DNA from: Ancylobacter amanitiformis | Lineage (GTDB): Bacteria; Pseudomonadota; Alphaproteobacteria; Rhizobiales; Xanthobacteraceae | DNA: 64,000 nucleotides | Reading direction: 5' to 3' | NCBI RefSeq assembly: GCF_030814815.1 | Contig: NZ_JAUSVR010000005.1 | Coordinates: forward strand, 186,001 to 250,000 | Shown: positions 17,902 to 27,364 of the stretch, piece after piece | Layout of the letters: every line of letters begins with the position of its first letter | Numbering within the stretch: the stretch's first letter is position 1 | Made by a program: the position numbers and the translations under genes | The notes under the pieces: model-generated | Seen by the model: only the letters and a program-made list of their open reading frames with translations | Told to the model about the DNA's origin: nothing | Databases searched by the model: none

Positions 17902-19212
17902 ATGACCAATTTCTCGCCCCGCGAAATCGTCTCCGAGCTCGACCGCTACATCGTCGGCCAGCACAAGGCCAAGCGGGCGGTCGCCATTGCGCTGCGCAAC
18001 CGCTGGCGACGCCAGCAGCTGGAGGGCCAGCTGCGCGAGGAGGTTCTGCCGAAGAACATCCTGATGATCGGGCCGACCGGCGTCGGCAAGACCGAGATTT
18101 CCCGCCGCCTCGCCAAGCTGGCCGGCGCGCCCTTCCTGAAAGTCGAGGCGACCAAGTTCACCGAGGTCGGCTATGTCGGGCGCGATGTCGAGCAGATCGT
18201 GCGCGACCTCGTGGAGGTCGGCATCGGCCTCGTCCGCGATGCCCGCCGCAAGGGCGTGGAAGCCAAGGCGCATCTGGCGGCGGAGGAGCGCGTGCTGGAC
18301 GCGCTGGTCGGCGCCACCGCCTCATCGGGCACCCGCGAGAGCTTCCGCAAGAAGCTGCGCGACGGGCTGATGGACGACAAGGAAATCGAAATCGAGATCA
18401 CCTCGGGCGGCGGGCAGGGCATGCCCATGTTCGAGATTCCCGGCATGCCCGGCGCGCAGATGGGCGCCGTCTCGCTGGGTGACATGCTGGGCAAGGCGTT
18501 TGGCGGGCGCTCCAAGCCGCGCCGCGTCACCGTGAAGGACGCGCACCCGCTGCTGCTCTCCGAAGAGGCCGACAAGCTGATCGACCAGGACGCCATCGTC
18601 CAGGAAGCCATCCGCTCGGTGGAGGAGAACGGCATCGTCTTCCTCGACGAGATCGACAAGATCGCCGGCTCGGAGCGGCGCGGCGGCGCCGATGTCAGCC
18701 GCGAAGGCGTGCAGCGCGACCTGCTGCCGCTCATCGAGGGCACCACGGTCTCGACCAAGCACGGCTCGGTGAAGACCGACCACATCCTGTTCATCGCCTC
18801 CGGCGCCTTCCATGTGTCGAAGCCCTCGGACCTGCTGCCCGAGTTGCAGGGTCGCCTGCCCATCCGCGTCGAGCTGGAAGCGCTGACGCGCGGGGATTTC
18901 ACCCGCATCCTCACCGAGACCGAGGCCAGCCTCGTCAAGCAGTCGGTGGCGCTGATGGGCACCGAGGGCGTCTCGCTCACCATTACCGGGGATGCGGTGG
19001 AGGCGATCGCCGATATCGCGGTGCAGGTGAATGCCAGCGTCGAGAATATCGGCGCGCGGCGGCTGCAGACGGTAATCGAGCGGGTGCTGGACGACCTGTC
19101 CTTCACCGCGCCGGACCGCGCCGGCGAAGCCATCGTGATCGACGGCGCCTATGTGCGCGAGCGCGTGGCGGACCTGGCCGGCAACACGGACCTGAGCCGC
19201 TACATCCTCTGA
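17902..19212 (+). CDS. hslU: HslU (ClpY) ATPase subunit
   Basis: AAA+ unfoldase that feeds substrates to HslV. The 436 residues start with [21 protein letters not shown] and include Walker [10 protein letters not shown] (about 56-64), the substrate pore motif GYVGRD, Walker [12 protein letters not shown], a variable I-domain (about 110-245) and the C-terminal DLSRYIL tail that inserts into HslV. The I-domain contains the Gly/Met-rich stretch [20 protein letters not shown]. The gene is intact and of normal length. Confidence 0.98.
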   Translation: MTNFSPREIVSELDRYIVGQHKAKRAVAIALRNRWRRQQLEGQLREEVLPKNILMIGPTGVGKTEISRRLAKLAGAPFLKVEATKFTEVGYVGRDVEQIVRDLVEVGIGLVRDARRKGVEAKAHLAAEERVLDALVGATASSGTRESFRKKLRDGLMDDKEIEIEITSGGGQGMPMFEIPGMPGAQMGAVSLGDMLGKAFGGRSKPRRVTVKDAHPLLLSEEADKLIDQDAIVQEAIRSVEENGIVFLDEIDKIAGSERRGGADVSREGVQRDLLPLIEGTTVSTKHGSVKTDHILFIASGAFHVSKPSDLLPELQGRLPIRVELEALTRGDFTRILTETEASLVKQSVALMGTEGVSLTITGDAVEAIADIAVQVNASVENIGARRLQTVIERVLDDLSFTAPDRAGEAIVIDGAYVRERVADLAGNTDLSRYIL

Positions 19213-19253
19213 ATCGGCTCCGGAACGATGAGGCGCGGGACCCTCGCGCCGCG

Positions 19254-19269
19254 CGTTTCACGTGAAACC
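19254..19269. promoter_or_regulatory. parS: parS-type ParB binding site
   Basis: CGTTTCACGTGAAACC contains the 14-bp core GTTTCACGTGAAAC of the bacterial parS consensus TGTTTCACGTGAAACA, intact and palindromic. It is in the spacer after hslU, about 18 kb from parAB and roughly 8 kb on the other side of the presumed origin. Confidence 0.85.
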
Positions 19270-19276
19270 GACCCTC

Positions 19277-19329
19277 GTCATCCCGGAGAGCGATCCCGGC
19301 TCTGCGGCTTCGCCTTCGGCCGGGATGAC
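19277..19329. repeat. REP-like palindromic element
   Basis: GTCATCCCGG at 19277-19286 mirrors CCGGGATGAC at 19320-19329. The inner part GATCCCGGC-TCTGCGG-CTTCGCCTTCGGCC adds a second small hairpin. It is the fullest of the three such elements and lies between the convergent hslU and XRE genes. Confidence 0.75.
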
Positions 19330-19343
19330 CTGCGGAGTGGGCA

Positions 19344-19709
19344 TCACCCCGGCCGGCTGAGGATCTTCAGCCGGCCCAGCAGTTCGGCCACCGCGTCGGG
19401 CGGCAGTGTGGCGATCTCGCGGGCGAGCAGGTTGGCGAGTTCGGTTGCCTCCGGCGACAGCCCGGCCGTGTCCACCACCACGCGCGGATCGGAGATTTCC
19501 GCCAGCAGCCGCAGCGCCTCCGCCTCGTCCCAGATGACGTTGAAATAGGCCATGATGCGCTGGAGCATCATGAAGGTCGGCTGGCCGCGCTTGCCGTGCT
19601 CCAGCGCGGAGAGATAGGCCGCCGAGACGCCGATGGCCTGCGCCATCTGCGACAGCGTCACGCCGCGCTCGGCGCGCAATTCGCGCATGCGGCGGCCGAA
19701 CGGCGTCAT
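19344..19709 (-). CDS. XRE-family helix-turn-helix regulator
   Basis: A 121-residue DNA-binding protein. The N-terminal HTH_XRE domain (about 5-62) reads LRAERGVTLSQMAQAIGVSAAYLSALEHGKRGQPT. The C-terminal part is helical (PDAVAELLGRLKIL) and has no recognised effector domain. The start ATG at 19709 overlaps the Smr gene stop as ATGA, so it is translated with the mltA-Smr-XRE run. Its targets are unknown, though autoregulation of this operon is plausible. Confidence 0.9.
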   Translation of the reverse strand: MTPFGRRMRELRAERGVTLSQMAQAIGVSAAYLSALEHGKRGQPTFMMLQRIMAYFNVIWDEAEALRLLAEISDPRVVVDTAGLSPEATELANLLAREIATLPPDAVAELLGRLKILSRPG

Positions 19710-20389
19710 CGCCCGCTCTCCCGCATCCGGCGCACCCGCACATAGAGCGCGCCCTCCCCGCCATGGCCGCGCCCGGCGGTCTCGAAGCCGATCACCACGG
19801 TGCGCAGTTCCGGCGCCGCCAGCCATTGCGGCACCAGCCGCCGCAGCACGCCGCGCCCGCCTTCGCCGTGAAGATGGGCCGAGGCATCGCCTTTCCCGGT
19901 AATGACCAGAACCAGCGAATGGCCTGCGCCCTGCGCCCCGCGCAGGAAGGAAATCAGCCTTCCATGCGCGGCGGCCTGGGTCATGCCGTGCAGATCGAGC
20001 CGGGCATCGACCTCCGCCCCCCGCGTGAGGCGCCGGCGCATCTTCGGTTCCAGCGGCGCGAGCGGGGCGATGGGTGGACGGGAGGGCGATGGCGGCATCC
20101 GCACCGGTGGATGGTCCGGCGCCTTGAGCGGGGCGGGAGGACTCTCCGGCACGGGTTCGGGCGCCACGGCCGCGGCCTCCACAGGCTTGACCGGAAGGGG
20201 GCGCAGCCGGCTCACCGCGCGGGTGACGTGCTCCCACAGCGCCGCCTCTTCCGGCGCCAAGATGCGCCGGCGAACAATTCGCGCCACGGGTTTCGGCTCC
20301 GCCCGCACGCCACTCCTGGCGCCGTTCTTCGCACTTTTCGTCGAGCCGGGTTTCGCGCCCGGCCCGCCCTTCCCCTCCCCACCGTTCAT
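19706..20389 (-). CDS. Smr/MutS2 C-terminal domain protein
   Basis: A 227-residue protein. The first ~115 residues are basic and then Pro/Ala-rich and probably disordered. The C-terminal Smr domain (about 125-220) has the LDLHGMTQAAAHGRL motif and VLVITGKGD, the pattern of Smr endonuclease or nucleic-acid-binding domains. The precise substrate is unknown. It overlaps mltA and the XRE gene by 4 bp each (ATGA), a gene order common in Rhizobiales. Confidence 0.92.
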   Translation of the reverse strand: MNGGEGKGGPGAKPGSTKSAKNGARSGVRAEPKPVARIVRRRILAPEEAALWEHVTRAVSRLRPLPVKPVEAAAVAPEPVPESPPAPLKAPDHPPVRMPPSPSRPPIAPLAPLEPKMRRRLTRGAEVDARLDLHGMTQAAAHGRLISFLRGAQGAGHSLVLVITGKGDASAHLHGEGGRGVLRRLVPQWLAAPELRTVVIGFETAGRGHGGEGALYVRVRRMRESGR

Positions 20390-21744
20390 TGCGCGCCCGA
20401 AACGTTTGCGGCCGGGATGACGGGGCGGGGAATTGAGGGACCGGGAATTGCGGGGCGGGGCTTAGGCAGCGGCACGAGGCGGCGCGTGGGATCGAGCGTG
20501 CGGGGCAGCAGCACGACGAACTCGCCGGGATGCTGGATGCGGCCGGCCACCGAGCCGGCCTGCCCGCCGGCGCCGAAGAAGATGTCGGCGCGCGCCGGGC
20601 CGACAATGGCGGATCCGGTATCCTGCGCGATCATCAGCCGGCTGAAGCTCTCCAGCGCGCCGCCGTCGCCGGTGGGCAGTTCGGCGCGGATGAAGAAGGG
20701 CGTGCCATAGACATGGATGCGCTTGTCCACCGCGATGGCGCGTCCGGCGGCCAGCGGCAGGCCCTGCGCGCCCACCGCGCCGTCGCCGGCCTTCAGCTCG
20801 CGGGCGACGCGGAAGAACACATAGGAGCGGTTCTGCCGCATCAGCGCCCGCCCCGCCTCGGGATGCTCGGTAATATAGGCGCGGATCGCGTCCATCGACA
20901 TTTTCTCGCGCGGTACCAGCCCCTGCTCGATCAGCAGGCGCCCGACCGGCGTATAGGGCTGGCCATTGTGCCCGTCATAGTTCAGCCGCAGCACCTCGCC
21001 ATCGGCGAGACGCACGCGCACCGAGCCCTGGATCTGGGCGAAGAAGGCATCGGCCGGCTCCTTGATCCACACCAGTTCGAGCCCCTTGTCGGCGAGCGCG
21101 CCGTCCTCGATGGCGGCGCGGTCATAATAGGGCACCATCTGGCCGGCGGGATCGCCATCCACCCGGCGAAAGGCCTTGCCGCGATTGGCCGGCTGCCCGC
21201 CCGAGGGCGGCGCCTCGAGGATGAGGTCGGGCGGACGGCGGTAGAGCGGGGTCGCATATACGTCCGTGCGCACCCGCGAACCCTCGATCTCCGGCTCGTA
21301 ATAGCCGGTGAGGAAGCCCTGCTTCTGGTCAAGCGGAGTGATGCGGAAGGGCCGGAATTCCATCTCGAAAAAGGCCCGCGCCCGATGTTCCGACACATGG
21401 GAGGGCAGATGCGCCGCCCGCCGGCAGACGCCGCGCAGCGCGGTGAAGATCGGGCGGGGCGGCGTCACCAGGTCGTCTTTGGCTCTGATGACCGAGCAAC
21501 TGCGGCGAAAGGCGGCGAGCGCCTCGCCCACGCCGTGGGCGTGCCAGCCCGGCAGGTCGCGATAGGTCAGGGGTTCAAGCCCGGCCTCGGGAAAGAGCGG
21601 CGGCGGCGCGGGGCCGTGGCGGGCGGCCGGAGCCGCCTGCGCAGAACCGCCCTGCCCGGCCGCCGTGCAAAACGGCAATCCGGGCAATAGCAGCAATCCC
21701 GTCAGGACACAGGATGCGAAAGCGATGAGAAGAGGCGCGCGCAC
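20386..21744 (-). CDS. mltA: Membrane-bound lytic murein transglycosylase A
   Basis: Cleaves peptidoglycan glycan strands, forming 1,6-anhydromuramic ends. The 452-residue protein has an N-terminal signal (hydrophobic 4-28, with a Cys at 26 but no clean lipobox). The MltA double-psi barrel domain (GFLTGYYEPEIEGSRVRTDVYATPLY) follows. The C-terminal 3D domain has the catalytic aspartates in LMIAQDTGSAIVGPARADIFFG. A proline-rich tail follows residue 425. It starts 12 bp after the Tim44-like gene. Confidence 0.95.
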   Translation of the reverse strand: MRAPLLIAFASCVLTGLLLLPGLPFCTAAGQGGSAQAAPAARHGPAPPPLFPEAGLEPLTYRDLPGWHAHGVGEALAAFRRSCSVIRAKDDLVTPPRPIFTALRGVCRRAAHLPSHVSEHRARAFFEMEFRPFRITPLDQKQGFLTGYYEPEIEGSRVRTDVYATPLYRRPPDLILEAPPSGGQPANRGKAFRRVDGDPAGQMVPYYDRAAIEDGALADKGLELVWIKEPADAFFAQIQGSVRVRLADGEVLRLNYDGHNGQPYTPVGRLLIEQGLVPREKMSMDAIRAYITEHPEAGRALMRQNRSYVFFRVARELKAGDGAVGAQGLPLAAGRAIAVDKRIHVYGTPFFIRAELPTGDGGALESFSRLMIAQDTGSAIVGPARADIFFGAGGQAGSVAGRIQHPGEFVVLLPRTLDPTRRLVPLPKPRPAIPGPSIPRPVIPAANVSGAQ

Positions 21745-21756
21745 CCCGTCATCTTC

Positions 21757-22482
21757 TCACGAAGCCGCTTCGGTGGCGACCAGCTTCCAGTTCGGGTCGC
21801 GCGCCCCGAGGTCGCGCGAGAAGGTCCACACATCGGTCACGTCGACCACCTGGTCGGCATCGCCGTCGATCACCTGGCCGTCGCGGCTGCGCGTGGCCGA
21901 GATCAGCTGCGACAGGAAGCGCAGGGTGATCTGGGCGGTGCGACCCTTGACGCCGGCATCGAGAATGTCGGCGCGGTTGATGCCGACAAACTGCGTTTCC
22001 ATCTTCTCGCCGCGCTGCTCGCGCTCGGCGATGGCGGCGTTGAAGCCGTCGAACACCTCGCGGGCAAGCAGTTCCTTGAGCGTCGCGCGGTCACCATTGG
22101 CAAAGGCGACGACGATCATCTCATAGGCCGACCGGGCGCCGCTGAGGAAATGCTGCACATCGAAGCCGCGCTCCTGGGCGGCGATGGCGTCGAGCCCGTT
22201 CGCCACCGCGGAGCCGACCTCGGCCACCCCGGCCCAGCGCGCCGGCAGCGGCGCCTCGGGATCGGCCGGCTCGACCGGCTCGGGCAGGTTGGCCGGCTCG
22301 GCCGTACCGGGGAAATTCACCACCTTGTCGGTGGCGCCCGCCGGCGCCTTGGCCGCATCGCGGCGCGAATAGGGATCATAGGGCGGCCGTTCGCGCCCGG
22401 TCCTCTGTCCCAGCACGCTGCGCAGCCGTATGAAGATGAATACGGCGAGGGCCAGGAAGATGATCGTATAGATGTCGAACAC
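21757..22482 (-). CDS. Tim44/TimA-like membrane-anchored protein
   Basis: A 241-residue protein with a single N-terminal transmembrane helix (DIYTIIFLALAVFIFIRLRSV). A linker rich in Pro and Glu follows, then a Tim44 domain (about 95-235: ERGFDVQHFLSGARSAYEMIVVAFANGDRATLKELL). Bacterial homologues are the likely ancestors of mitochondrial Tim44 and probably bind inner-membrane proteins; their exact role is unclear. It is divergent from secB, a Rhizobiales hallmark, but the fxsA gene often found between the two is absent. Confidence 0.93.
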   Translation of the reverse strand: MFDIYTIIFLALAVFIFIRLRSVLGQRTGRERPPYDPYSRRDAAKAPAGATDKVVNFPGTAEPANLPEPVEPADPEAPLPARWAGVAEVGSAVANGLDAIAAQERGFDVQHFLSGARSAYEMIVVAFANGDRATLKELLAREVFDGFNAAIAEREQRGEKMETQFVGINRADILDAGVKGRTAQITLRFLSQLISATRSRDGQVIDGDADQVVDVTDVWTFSRDLGARDPNWKLVATEAAS

Positions 22483-22883
22483 GTTTCACGCCGCCGTTTT
22501 TACCCGCTACCGAAACCGCTTCCGGCAGGGTCCTTGGATAAGGTGGTGCGGGTCGCGACCGATTCCAATGGAAGCAATCGCCACGCTCGCCCCGTGTATT
22601 TACGACGTCCGGCCGATTTCGCCAGCCTGCCAATGCCGCAAGGTCATCACTTCACGCGGAAAGCGCGGTTTTCGCGCGGCTTTCCCGGGCAAGACTAACG
22701 GAAGCATGCCACCGAGGCCAACCCCATCGGCCCCGGTCTCGCGTCGGGGGCTGCCTTGTGAGCGGACGGCAACCGTGTTAGCGACACGCGCCCTATCTTG
22801 AAGACCGCCGACCTCAGGCAGGATCCAGCGCGCGGCGCCCATGCCGGCGGGCCTGAAGGGCACCGGCGGACACGGAGACCTTG
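22483..22883. other. Divergent upstream region of the Tim44-like gene and secB
   Basis: About 400 bp with no supportable gene. Open frames here have random composition and no domain. It should hold the promoters of both flanking genes, but I could not pick out a convincing -35/-10 pair. In many relatives an fxsA gene or a longer spacer occupies this site. Confidence 0.5.
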
Positions 22884-23345
22884 ATGGCCGAGAACGAGAA
22901 CGCCGCACCGCTGCCCACCCTGCAGGTGCTGACGCAGTACACGAAGGATCTCTCCTTCGAGAATCCCGGCGCGCCGGAAACCCTCGCCATTGGCGGCCAG
23001 CCGCAGATCGGCATTCAGATCAACGTGAATGCCCGTCCGATCGGCAGCGAATATGAGGTCGTCCTCAAGATCGACGCCAAGGCCGAGCTGAACGGCAAGA
23101 CGCTGTTCGCGCTCGAACTCGCCTATGGCGGCATCTTCCGCGCCCAGAACGTGGCGCAGGAGACCATCCATCCCTTCATCATGATCGAATGCCCGCGCAT
23201 GCTGTTCCCGTTCGCGCGGCAGATCGTCGCCGACACGGTGCGCAATGGTGGCTTCCCGCCGCTGATGATCGATCCGGTGGATTTCGTCACGCTCTATCGC
23301 CAGCGCATGGCGCAGGTGCCGCCGAGCGGCGTCCTCGCCTCCTGA
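22884..23345 (+). CDS. secB: Protein-export chaperone SecB
   Basis: A tetrameric cytoplasmic chaperone that keeps preproteins unfolded and hands them to SecA. The 153 residues include [19 protein letters not shown], the acidic SecA-binding region and [20 protein letters not shown] at the C-terminus. ATG at 22884 is preferred over an adjacent TTG at 22881. GGAGA lies about 8 bp upstream of the ATG. It is convergent with dnaQ. Confidence 0.97.
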   Translation: MAENENAAPLPTLQVLTQYTKDLSFENPGAPETLAIGGQPQIGIQINVNARPIGSEYEVVLKIDAKAELNGKTLFALELAYGGIFRAQNVAQETIHPFIMIECPRMLFPFARQIVADTVRNGGFPPLMIDPVDFVTLYRQRMAQVPPSGVLAS

Positions 23346-23376
23346 GGCACCCTGCCCTTCCCGCGCGGCCGGGTCG

Positions 23377-24075
23377 TCACGTCTCGGCCGCGTATTCCTT
23401 CCAGATCGCGTTTTCGCCCAGCGCGGCGACAAAGGCCTGGTGCGCGGCGATTTCCTCCGGGCTCAGGCGTGGCGCCAGGGCGCGCGGACGCTGGCGCGGG
23501 CCGGCCTCCCGGCGCTCGGCCAGAACCGCCCCGCTTTCCACCACGGTGAGGCTCAGCGCGGTCTGCTTGCCCCCGCACAGTTCGGCATAGACCTCCGCCA
23601 GCAATTCGGAATCCAGCAGCGCGCCATGCTTGGTGCGGCGCGAACTATCGATACCGTAGCGCGCCATCAGGTCGTCGAGCCGGTTCGAGGCGCCCGCATG
23701 GCGGCGGCGGGCGAGGCTCAGCGTATCCACCACCCGGTCGAAGGTGAGGGCCGGGCGGCCGAGCCGGGCCAGTTCCGCATTGATGAAGCCGATATCGAAG
23801 GCCGCGTTGTGGATCACCAGCGGGTCGCCCTGAATGAAGGCGAGGAAGTCATCCACGACATGGGCGAAAAGCGGCTTGTCGGAGAGGAACTCGCGCGACA
23901 GGCCGTGGACGTTGAACGCCTCCACCGGCATGTCGCGCTCGGGATTCAGGTAGACATGGTAGACTTGGCCCGTCGGGATGCGGTTGAGGATCTCGACGCA
24001 GCCGATTTCCACCAGCCGGTCGCCGGTCAGCGGGTTGAGGCCGGTGGTCTCGGTATCGAGGACGATCTCACGCAT
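23377..24075 (-). CDS. dnaQ: DNA polymerase III epsilon subunit
   Basis: The 3'-5' proofreading exonuclease of the replicative polymerase. The 232-residue protein has the DEDDh motifs: [12 protein letters not shown] (Asp, Glu), [13 protein letters not shown] (Asp), and [17 protein letters not shown] (His, Asp). The C-terminal 60 residues end in the [19 protein letters not shown] segment typical of alphaproteobacterial DnaQ. It overlaps coaE by 8 bp in the ppsR-maf-aroE-coaE-dnaQ operon. Confidence 0.96.
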   Translation of the reverse strand: MREIVLDTETTGLNPLTGDRLVEIGCVEILNRIPTGQVYHVYLNPERDMPVEAFNVHGLSREFLSDKPLFAHVVDDFLAFIQGDPLVIHNAAFDIGFINAELARLGRPALTFDRVVDTLSLARRRHAGASNRLDDLMARYGIDSSRRTKHGALLDSELLAEVYAELCGGKQTALSLTVVESGAVLAERREAGPRQRPRALAPRLSPEEIAAHQAFVAALGENAIWKEYAAET

Positions 24076-24691
24076 CTGTCTTCTTCCTGCGCAGGCGGGC
24101 GACAAGCTCGGCGACCGCCGTCCGGGCGGACTCCAGCCCATGGCCGGTATCGATGATGTAGTCGGCCCGGCGGCGTTTTTCCGCGTCGGGCATCTGCCGC
24201 GACAGGATCGCCGCGAATTTCGCCTCCGTCATGCCCGGACGGGCCAGAACCCGGGCGCGCTGCACCGATTCCGGCGCGGTGACGACGAGAACGGCGTCGA
24301 CCCGGTCCTCAATCCCGGTCTCCAGCAGCAGCGGGATGTCCAGCACGGCGATCGGCTGGCCCGCCGCCGCCGCCGCGTCGAGGAAAGCGCGCTCGCGCGC
24401 CCGCACCAGCGGATGGACGATGGCTTCCAGCCGCTTCATCGCCGCGTTGTCGCCCAGCACATAGGCGCCCAGCCGGGTGCGATCGACCTTCCCGCCGCTC
24501 ACCACACCGGGAAAGGCGGCCTCCACCGGCGCCACACCTTCCGCGCCGTAGATGGCATGCACGGCCGCATCGGCATCATGCACCGGCACGCCGACATCGC
24601 GGAAAAACGCGGCGGTGGTCGACTTGCCCATGCCGATCGAGCCGGTGAGGCCGAGGCGGAAAGGCCGGCCGACGGCACGCGGCGCGCTCAT
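24068..24691 (-). CDS. coaE: Dephospho-CoA kinase
   Basis: Phosphorylates the 3'-hydroxyl of dephospho-CoA, the last CoA step; coaA is 11 kb away in the same window. The 207-residue P-loop kinase shows [19 protein letters not shown] (Walker A), [12 protein letters not shown], and [25 protein letters not shown] at 24691 overlaps the aroE stop as ATGA. Confidence 0.96.
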   Translation of the reverse strand: MSAPRAVGRPFRLGLTGSIGMGKSTTAAFFRDVGVPVHDADAAVHAIYGAEGVAPVEAAFPGVVSGGKVDRTRLGAYVLGDNAAMKRLEAIVHPLVRARERAFLDAAAAAGQPIAVLDIPLLLETGIEDRVDAVLVVTAPESVQRARVLARPGMTEAKFAAILSRQMPDAEKRRRADYIIDTGHGLESARTAVAELVARLRRKKTDA

Positions 24692-25533
24692 TTCAGCTGC
24701 CCCTTGGCCGCCAGATCGGCAACAAGGCGGGCGCGCAGTTCGGCCGTCACGTCGGGGCGCACACCGAACCAGCGCTCGAAGCCGGGCACGGCCTGGTGCA
24801 GCAGCATGCCGAGGCCATCCACCGTGGCGAGGCCCCGCGCCTTGGCCGCCTTCAGCAGCGGCGTTTCCAGCGGCACATAGACAATATCCGTCACCAGCGC
24901 GTCGGGGGAGAGCGCGGACAGATCGATATCGAGCGCGGGCTGGCCTTTCATGCCGAGCGAGGTCGTGTTGACCAGCAGGCGGCAGCCATTCAGCCGGCCG
25001 GCAAGGTCGCGCCAGTCGATGGCGAACACGCGCGGGCCGAATTGCGTGCGCAGTGCCTCGGCCCGCGCCAGCGTCCGGTTGGCCACCACCACCCGGTCGA
25101 TGCCGCGCGTGACGAGGCCATGCACCACCGCCCGCGCCGCGCCGCCCGCACCCAGCACCACCGCTTCCCCCAAAGCCCGCGCCCATTCCGGCTCGGCGGC
25201 ATCGAGATTGGCGAGGAAGCCGTGCACATCGGTATTGGCGCCGTGCAGAACGCCGTCCGCCAGCCACAGCGTGTTCACCGCGCCCAGCGCCGCCGCGACC
25301 GGATCCAGCTCGCGCGTCGCGCGGAAGGCAGCCTCCTTGTGCGGCACCGTCACATTGCCGCCGACCAGCCCGCTGGCTTTGAAATCGGCGAGAAAGCCCT
25401 CGATCGCGTCGGGCGGCACGTCGCGCAGGCCGTAGCTGCCATCGATGCCATGCTTTTCCAGCCAGTAGCCATGGATGAGGGGCGAGCGCGAATGGGCGAT
25501 GGGGTGGCCGATGACGGCGGCACGGCGGGTCAC
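24688..25533 (-). CDS. aroE: Shikimate dehydrogenase
   Basis: NADPH-dependent reduction of 3-dehydroshikimate to shikimate in aromatic amino-acid synthesis. The 281-residue protein contains [31 protein letters not shown] (catalytic Lys), and the Rossmann [13 protein letters not shown] with VVVANRT. The start codon is GTG, since the base triplet at 25531-25533 reads GTG on the minus strand, overlapping the maf stop as GTGA. Confidence 0.97.
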   Translation of the reverse strand: MTRRAAVIGHPIAHSRSPLIHGYWLEKHGIDGSYGLRDVPPDAIEGFLADFKASGLVGGNVTVPHKEAAFRATRELDPVAAALGAVNTLWLADGVLHGANTDVHGFLANLDAAEPEWARALGEAVVLGAGGAARAVVHGLVTRGIDRVVVANRTLARAEALRTQFGPRVFAIDWRDLAGRLNGCRLLVNTTSLGMKGQPALDIDLSALSPDALVTDIVYVPLETPLLKAAKARGLATVDGLGMLLHQAVPGFERWFGVRPDVTAELRARLVADLAAKGQLK

Positions 25534-26174
25534 AACAGGTCTCCCTGACGGCGCAGAAAGGCGAGGAGCGGCAGCAGCGGCAGGCCGAGAATCACCGAAT
25601 GGTCGCCCTCGACCCGCTCGAACAGGTGGATGCCGAGCCCTTCCAGCTGATAGCCGCCGACGCTGGTGGACACCGCTTCCCCGGCCGCCGTCAGATAGGC
25701 CTCGATCGCGGCGTCATCGAGCGTCCGCATGCTGAGAAACGCGGATTCCACGCATCCGAACAGGATGTCCCCATCCCGCGCGACGGCGATCGCCGCATGA
25801 AGCGCATGGGTGCGGCCGGCCAGTTCGCGGATCTGCGCGCGCGCGCCGGCACGGTCCGCCGGCTTGTGAAAGGCCCGCGCGCCCAGCGCCAGCGTCTGGT
25901 CGGCGCCGATCACCAGCCGGCCGGGGCGCATTCGGCTGCCGGCCAGCGCCTTGGCTCGTGCCAGAGCGGTGGCAACCTCGGCGGGGCCGGCGCCCGCGGC
26001 GACCGCATCGGCCTCCAGCCCCCGCTCGTCCACATCCACGCTGAACGCCTCGTGCGGCAACCCGGCGGCCTGCAGCAGGGCGCGCCTCGCCATGCTTTTG
26101 GAGGCCAGAACCAGCGGCGCGGCACCGCGCCAGAGCGGATTGGGCGCGAGGGGCTCCTGCGGCGATTGCGGCAT
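25530..26174 (-). CDS. Maf-like nucleotide pyrophosphatase
   Basis: A nucleoside triphosphate pyrophosphatase of the Maf/Ham1 fold, expected to remove modified or non-canonical nucleotides. The 214-residue protein shows [24 protein letters not shown], the motif [20 protein letters not shown] and [23 protein letters not shown] at 26174 is the nearest start to the conserved N-terminus, with GAGG about 6 bp upstream. It follows ppsR by 19 bp. The exact Maf subclass (YceF/YhdE type) is not resolved. Confidence 0.93.
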   Translation of the reverse strand: MPQSPQEPLAPNPLWRGAAPLVLASKSMARRALLQAAGLPHEAFSVDVDERGLEADAVAAGAGPAEVATALARAKALAGSRMRPGRLVIGADQTLALGARAFHKPADRAGARAQIRELAGRTHALHAAIAVARDGDILFGCVESAFLSMRTLDDAAIEAYLTAAGEAVSTSVGGYQLEGLGIHLFERVEGDHSVILGLPLLPLLAFLRRQGDLL

Positions 26175-26193
26175 CGGGGCCTCACCCACGCGC

Positions 26194-27063
26194 TCAGCCA
26201 CCGGTGCTCTCGGAGATACGGCGGCGATGTTCCTGCAGCAGGCCGATAATGGCGGCGGCGGTTTCCTCGATGGACCGGCGGGTGACATCGATCACCGGCC
26301 AGCCATGCCTGGCGCACAGCCGGCGCGAGAAGCTGATTTCCTCGGCTACCGATTCGCGATCGATATAGGCGTCGTTGGGCTGGCTGGCATTGAGCCCGAG
26401 CAGCCGGTTGCGGCGGATCTCGATCACCCGTTCGGCGCTGGCCACCAGCCCCACCACCAGCGGGCGTTTCAGGTCCGACAGGCCGGGAGGCACGGGGATG
26501 TTGGGCACCAGCGGGATATTGGCGGTCTTGATGCCGCGATTGGCGAGATAGATGCTGGTCGGCGTCTTGGAGGAGCGCGAAATGCCCAGCAGCACGACGT
26601 CCGCCCCCTCCAGCCCGTCCGTGTGCTGCCCGTCATCATGCATGACGGTGTAGTTCATCGCGTCGATGCGGCGGAAATATTCGCCATCCAGCTGGTGCTG
26701 GCCGCCCACGCGCGGTTCCGGCGCGCCGCCAATATAGGCCTGGAACAGCCGCACCACCGGCGCCAGCACCGAGAGCACCGGCACGCTGTTGGTCTGGCAA
26801 TAGGTCTTCAGCCGGTTGCGCAATTCGGGATCGGTCAGCGTGTAGAGCACGATGCCGGGAAATTCCTCGATCGCCTGAATGGCCTTGTCGAGCTGCTTGT
26901 GGGTGCGCACCAGGGGGTACACATGCTCGATCGGCCGGACCGAGCTGTATTGCGCTGCCGCCGCCCGGCCGACGCTGATCAGCGTCTCGCCGGTGGAATC
27001 CGAGACGAGGTGCAAGTGGTAATAGCTTTCCGACTCGCGGGTCGCGTCAGTCACGCCGGTCAT
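26194..27063 (-). CDS. ppsR: Pyruvate, phosphate dikinase / PEP synthase regulatory protein (DUF299)
   Basis: A bifunctional Ser/Thr kinase and pyrophosphorylase that switches pyruvate phosphate dikinase or PEP synthetase off and on according to the ADP level. The 289-residue protein has [15 protein letters not shown] at the N-terminus, the nucleotide-binding [15 protein letters not shown] loop and [15 protein letters not shown] at the C-terminus. ATG at 27063 starts just before the conserved N-terminus. This is the RP001 homologue that lies beside the Caulobacter origin, and here it is likewise divergent from hemE. Confidence 0.95.
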   Translation of the reverse strand: MTGVTDATRESESYYHLHLVSDSTGETLISVGRAAAAQYSSVRPIEHVYPLVRTHKQLDKAIQAIEEFPGIVLYTLTDPELRNRLKTYCQTNSVPVLSVLAPVVRLFQAYIGGAPEPRVGGQHQLDGEYFRRIDAMNYTVMHDDGQHTDGLEGADVVLLGISRSSKTPTSIYLANRGIKTANIPLVPNIPVPPGLSDLKRPLVVGLVASAERVIEIRRNRLLGLNASQPNDAYIDRESVAEEISFSRRLCARHGWPVIDVTRRSIEETAAAIIGLLQEHRRRISESTGG

Positions 27064-27364
27064 CCACAGGCCTGTGTATGGAATGGGAACAAGCCACGCG
27101 GCGGAGCGGTTAGCAAGTGCGGCCTGGGGACAGCGGCCCGTTCTCTCCACAGGGCCGGCCGCTGTGCGAATCTTTACGCACCGTCCGGCGAACTGCGTGG
27201 ATAAATCGCAGGCTCCGCGCAAGCCCCTGACAATGGTAGGATTCGCCCAGCCGCGCGGGGCGGCGCCGGCGGGTCAGCCTGGGGACGGCTTGTGGTGCGG
27301 CGGGAACCTGTCTAATGCCCTCACCTAAACACAGACAACTCTTAGTCAAAGAGATTAATTAAGT
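27060..27364. other. oriC: Probable chromosomal replication origin (oriC)
   Basis: The ppsR (RP001)-hemE spacer is the origin site in Caulobacter and several other alphaproteobacteria. Here it is 301 bp and gene-free. DnaA-box-like words (consensus TTATCCACA) are TCATCCACA at 27060-27068, TTATCCACG on the minus strand at 27196-27204, and weaker CTCTCCACA at 27143-27151. An AT-rich stretch ends in TTAATTAA (27335-27364) and could be the unwinding element. GANTC sites for CcrM-type methylation are at 27168 and 27240. Four parS-type sites and parAB nearby agree. A cumulative GC-skew plot has not been run. Confidence 0.62.

Noticed and set aside
22483-22883. Possible degraded fxsA between the Tim44-like gene and secB
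   Set aside because: No FxsA-like membrane segments can be read in any frame.
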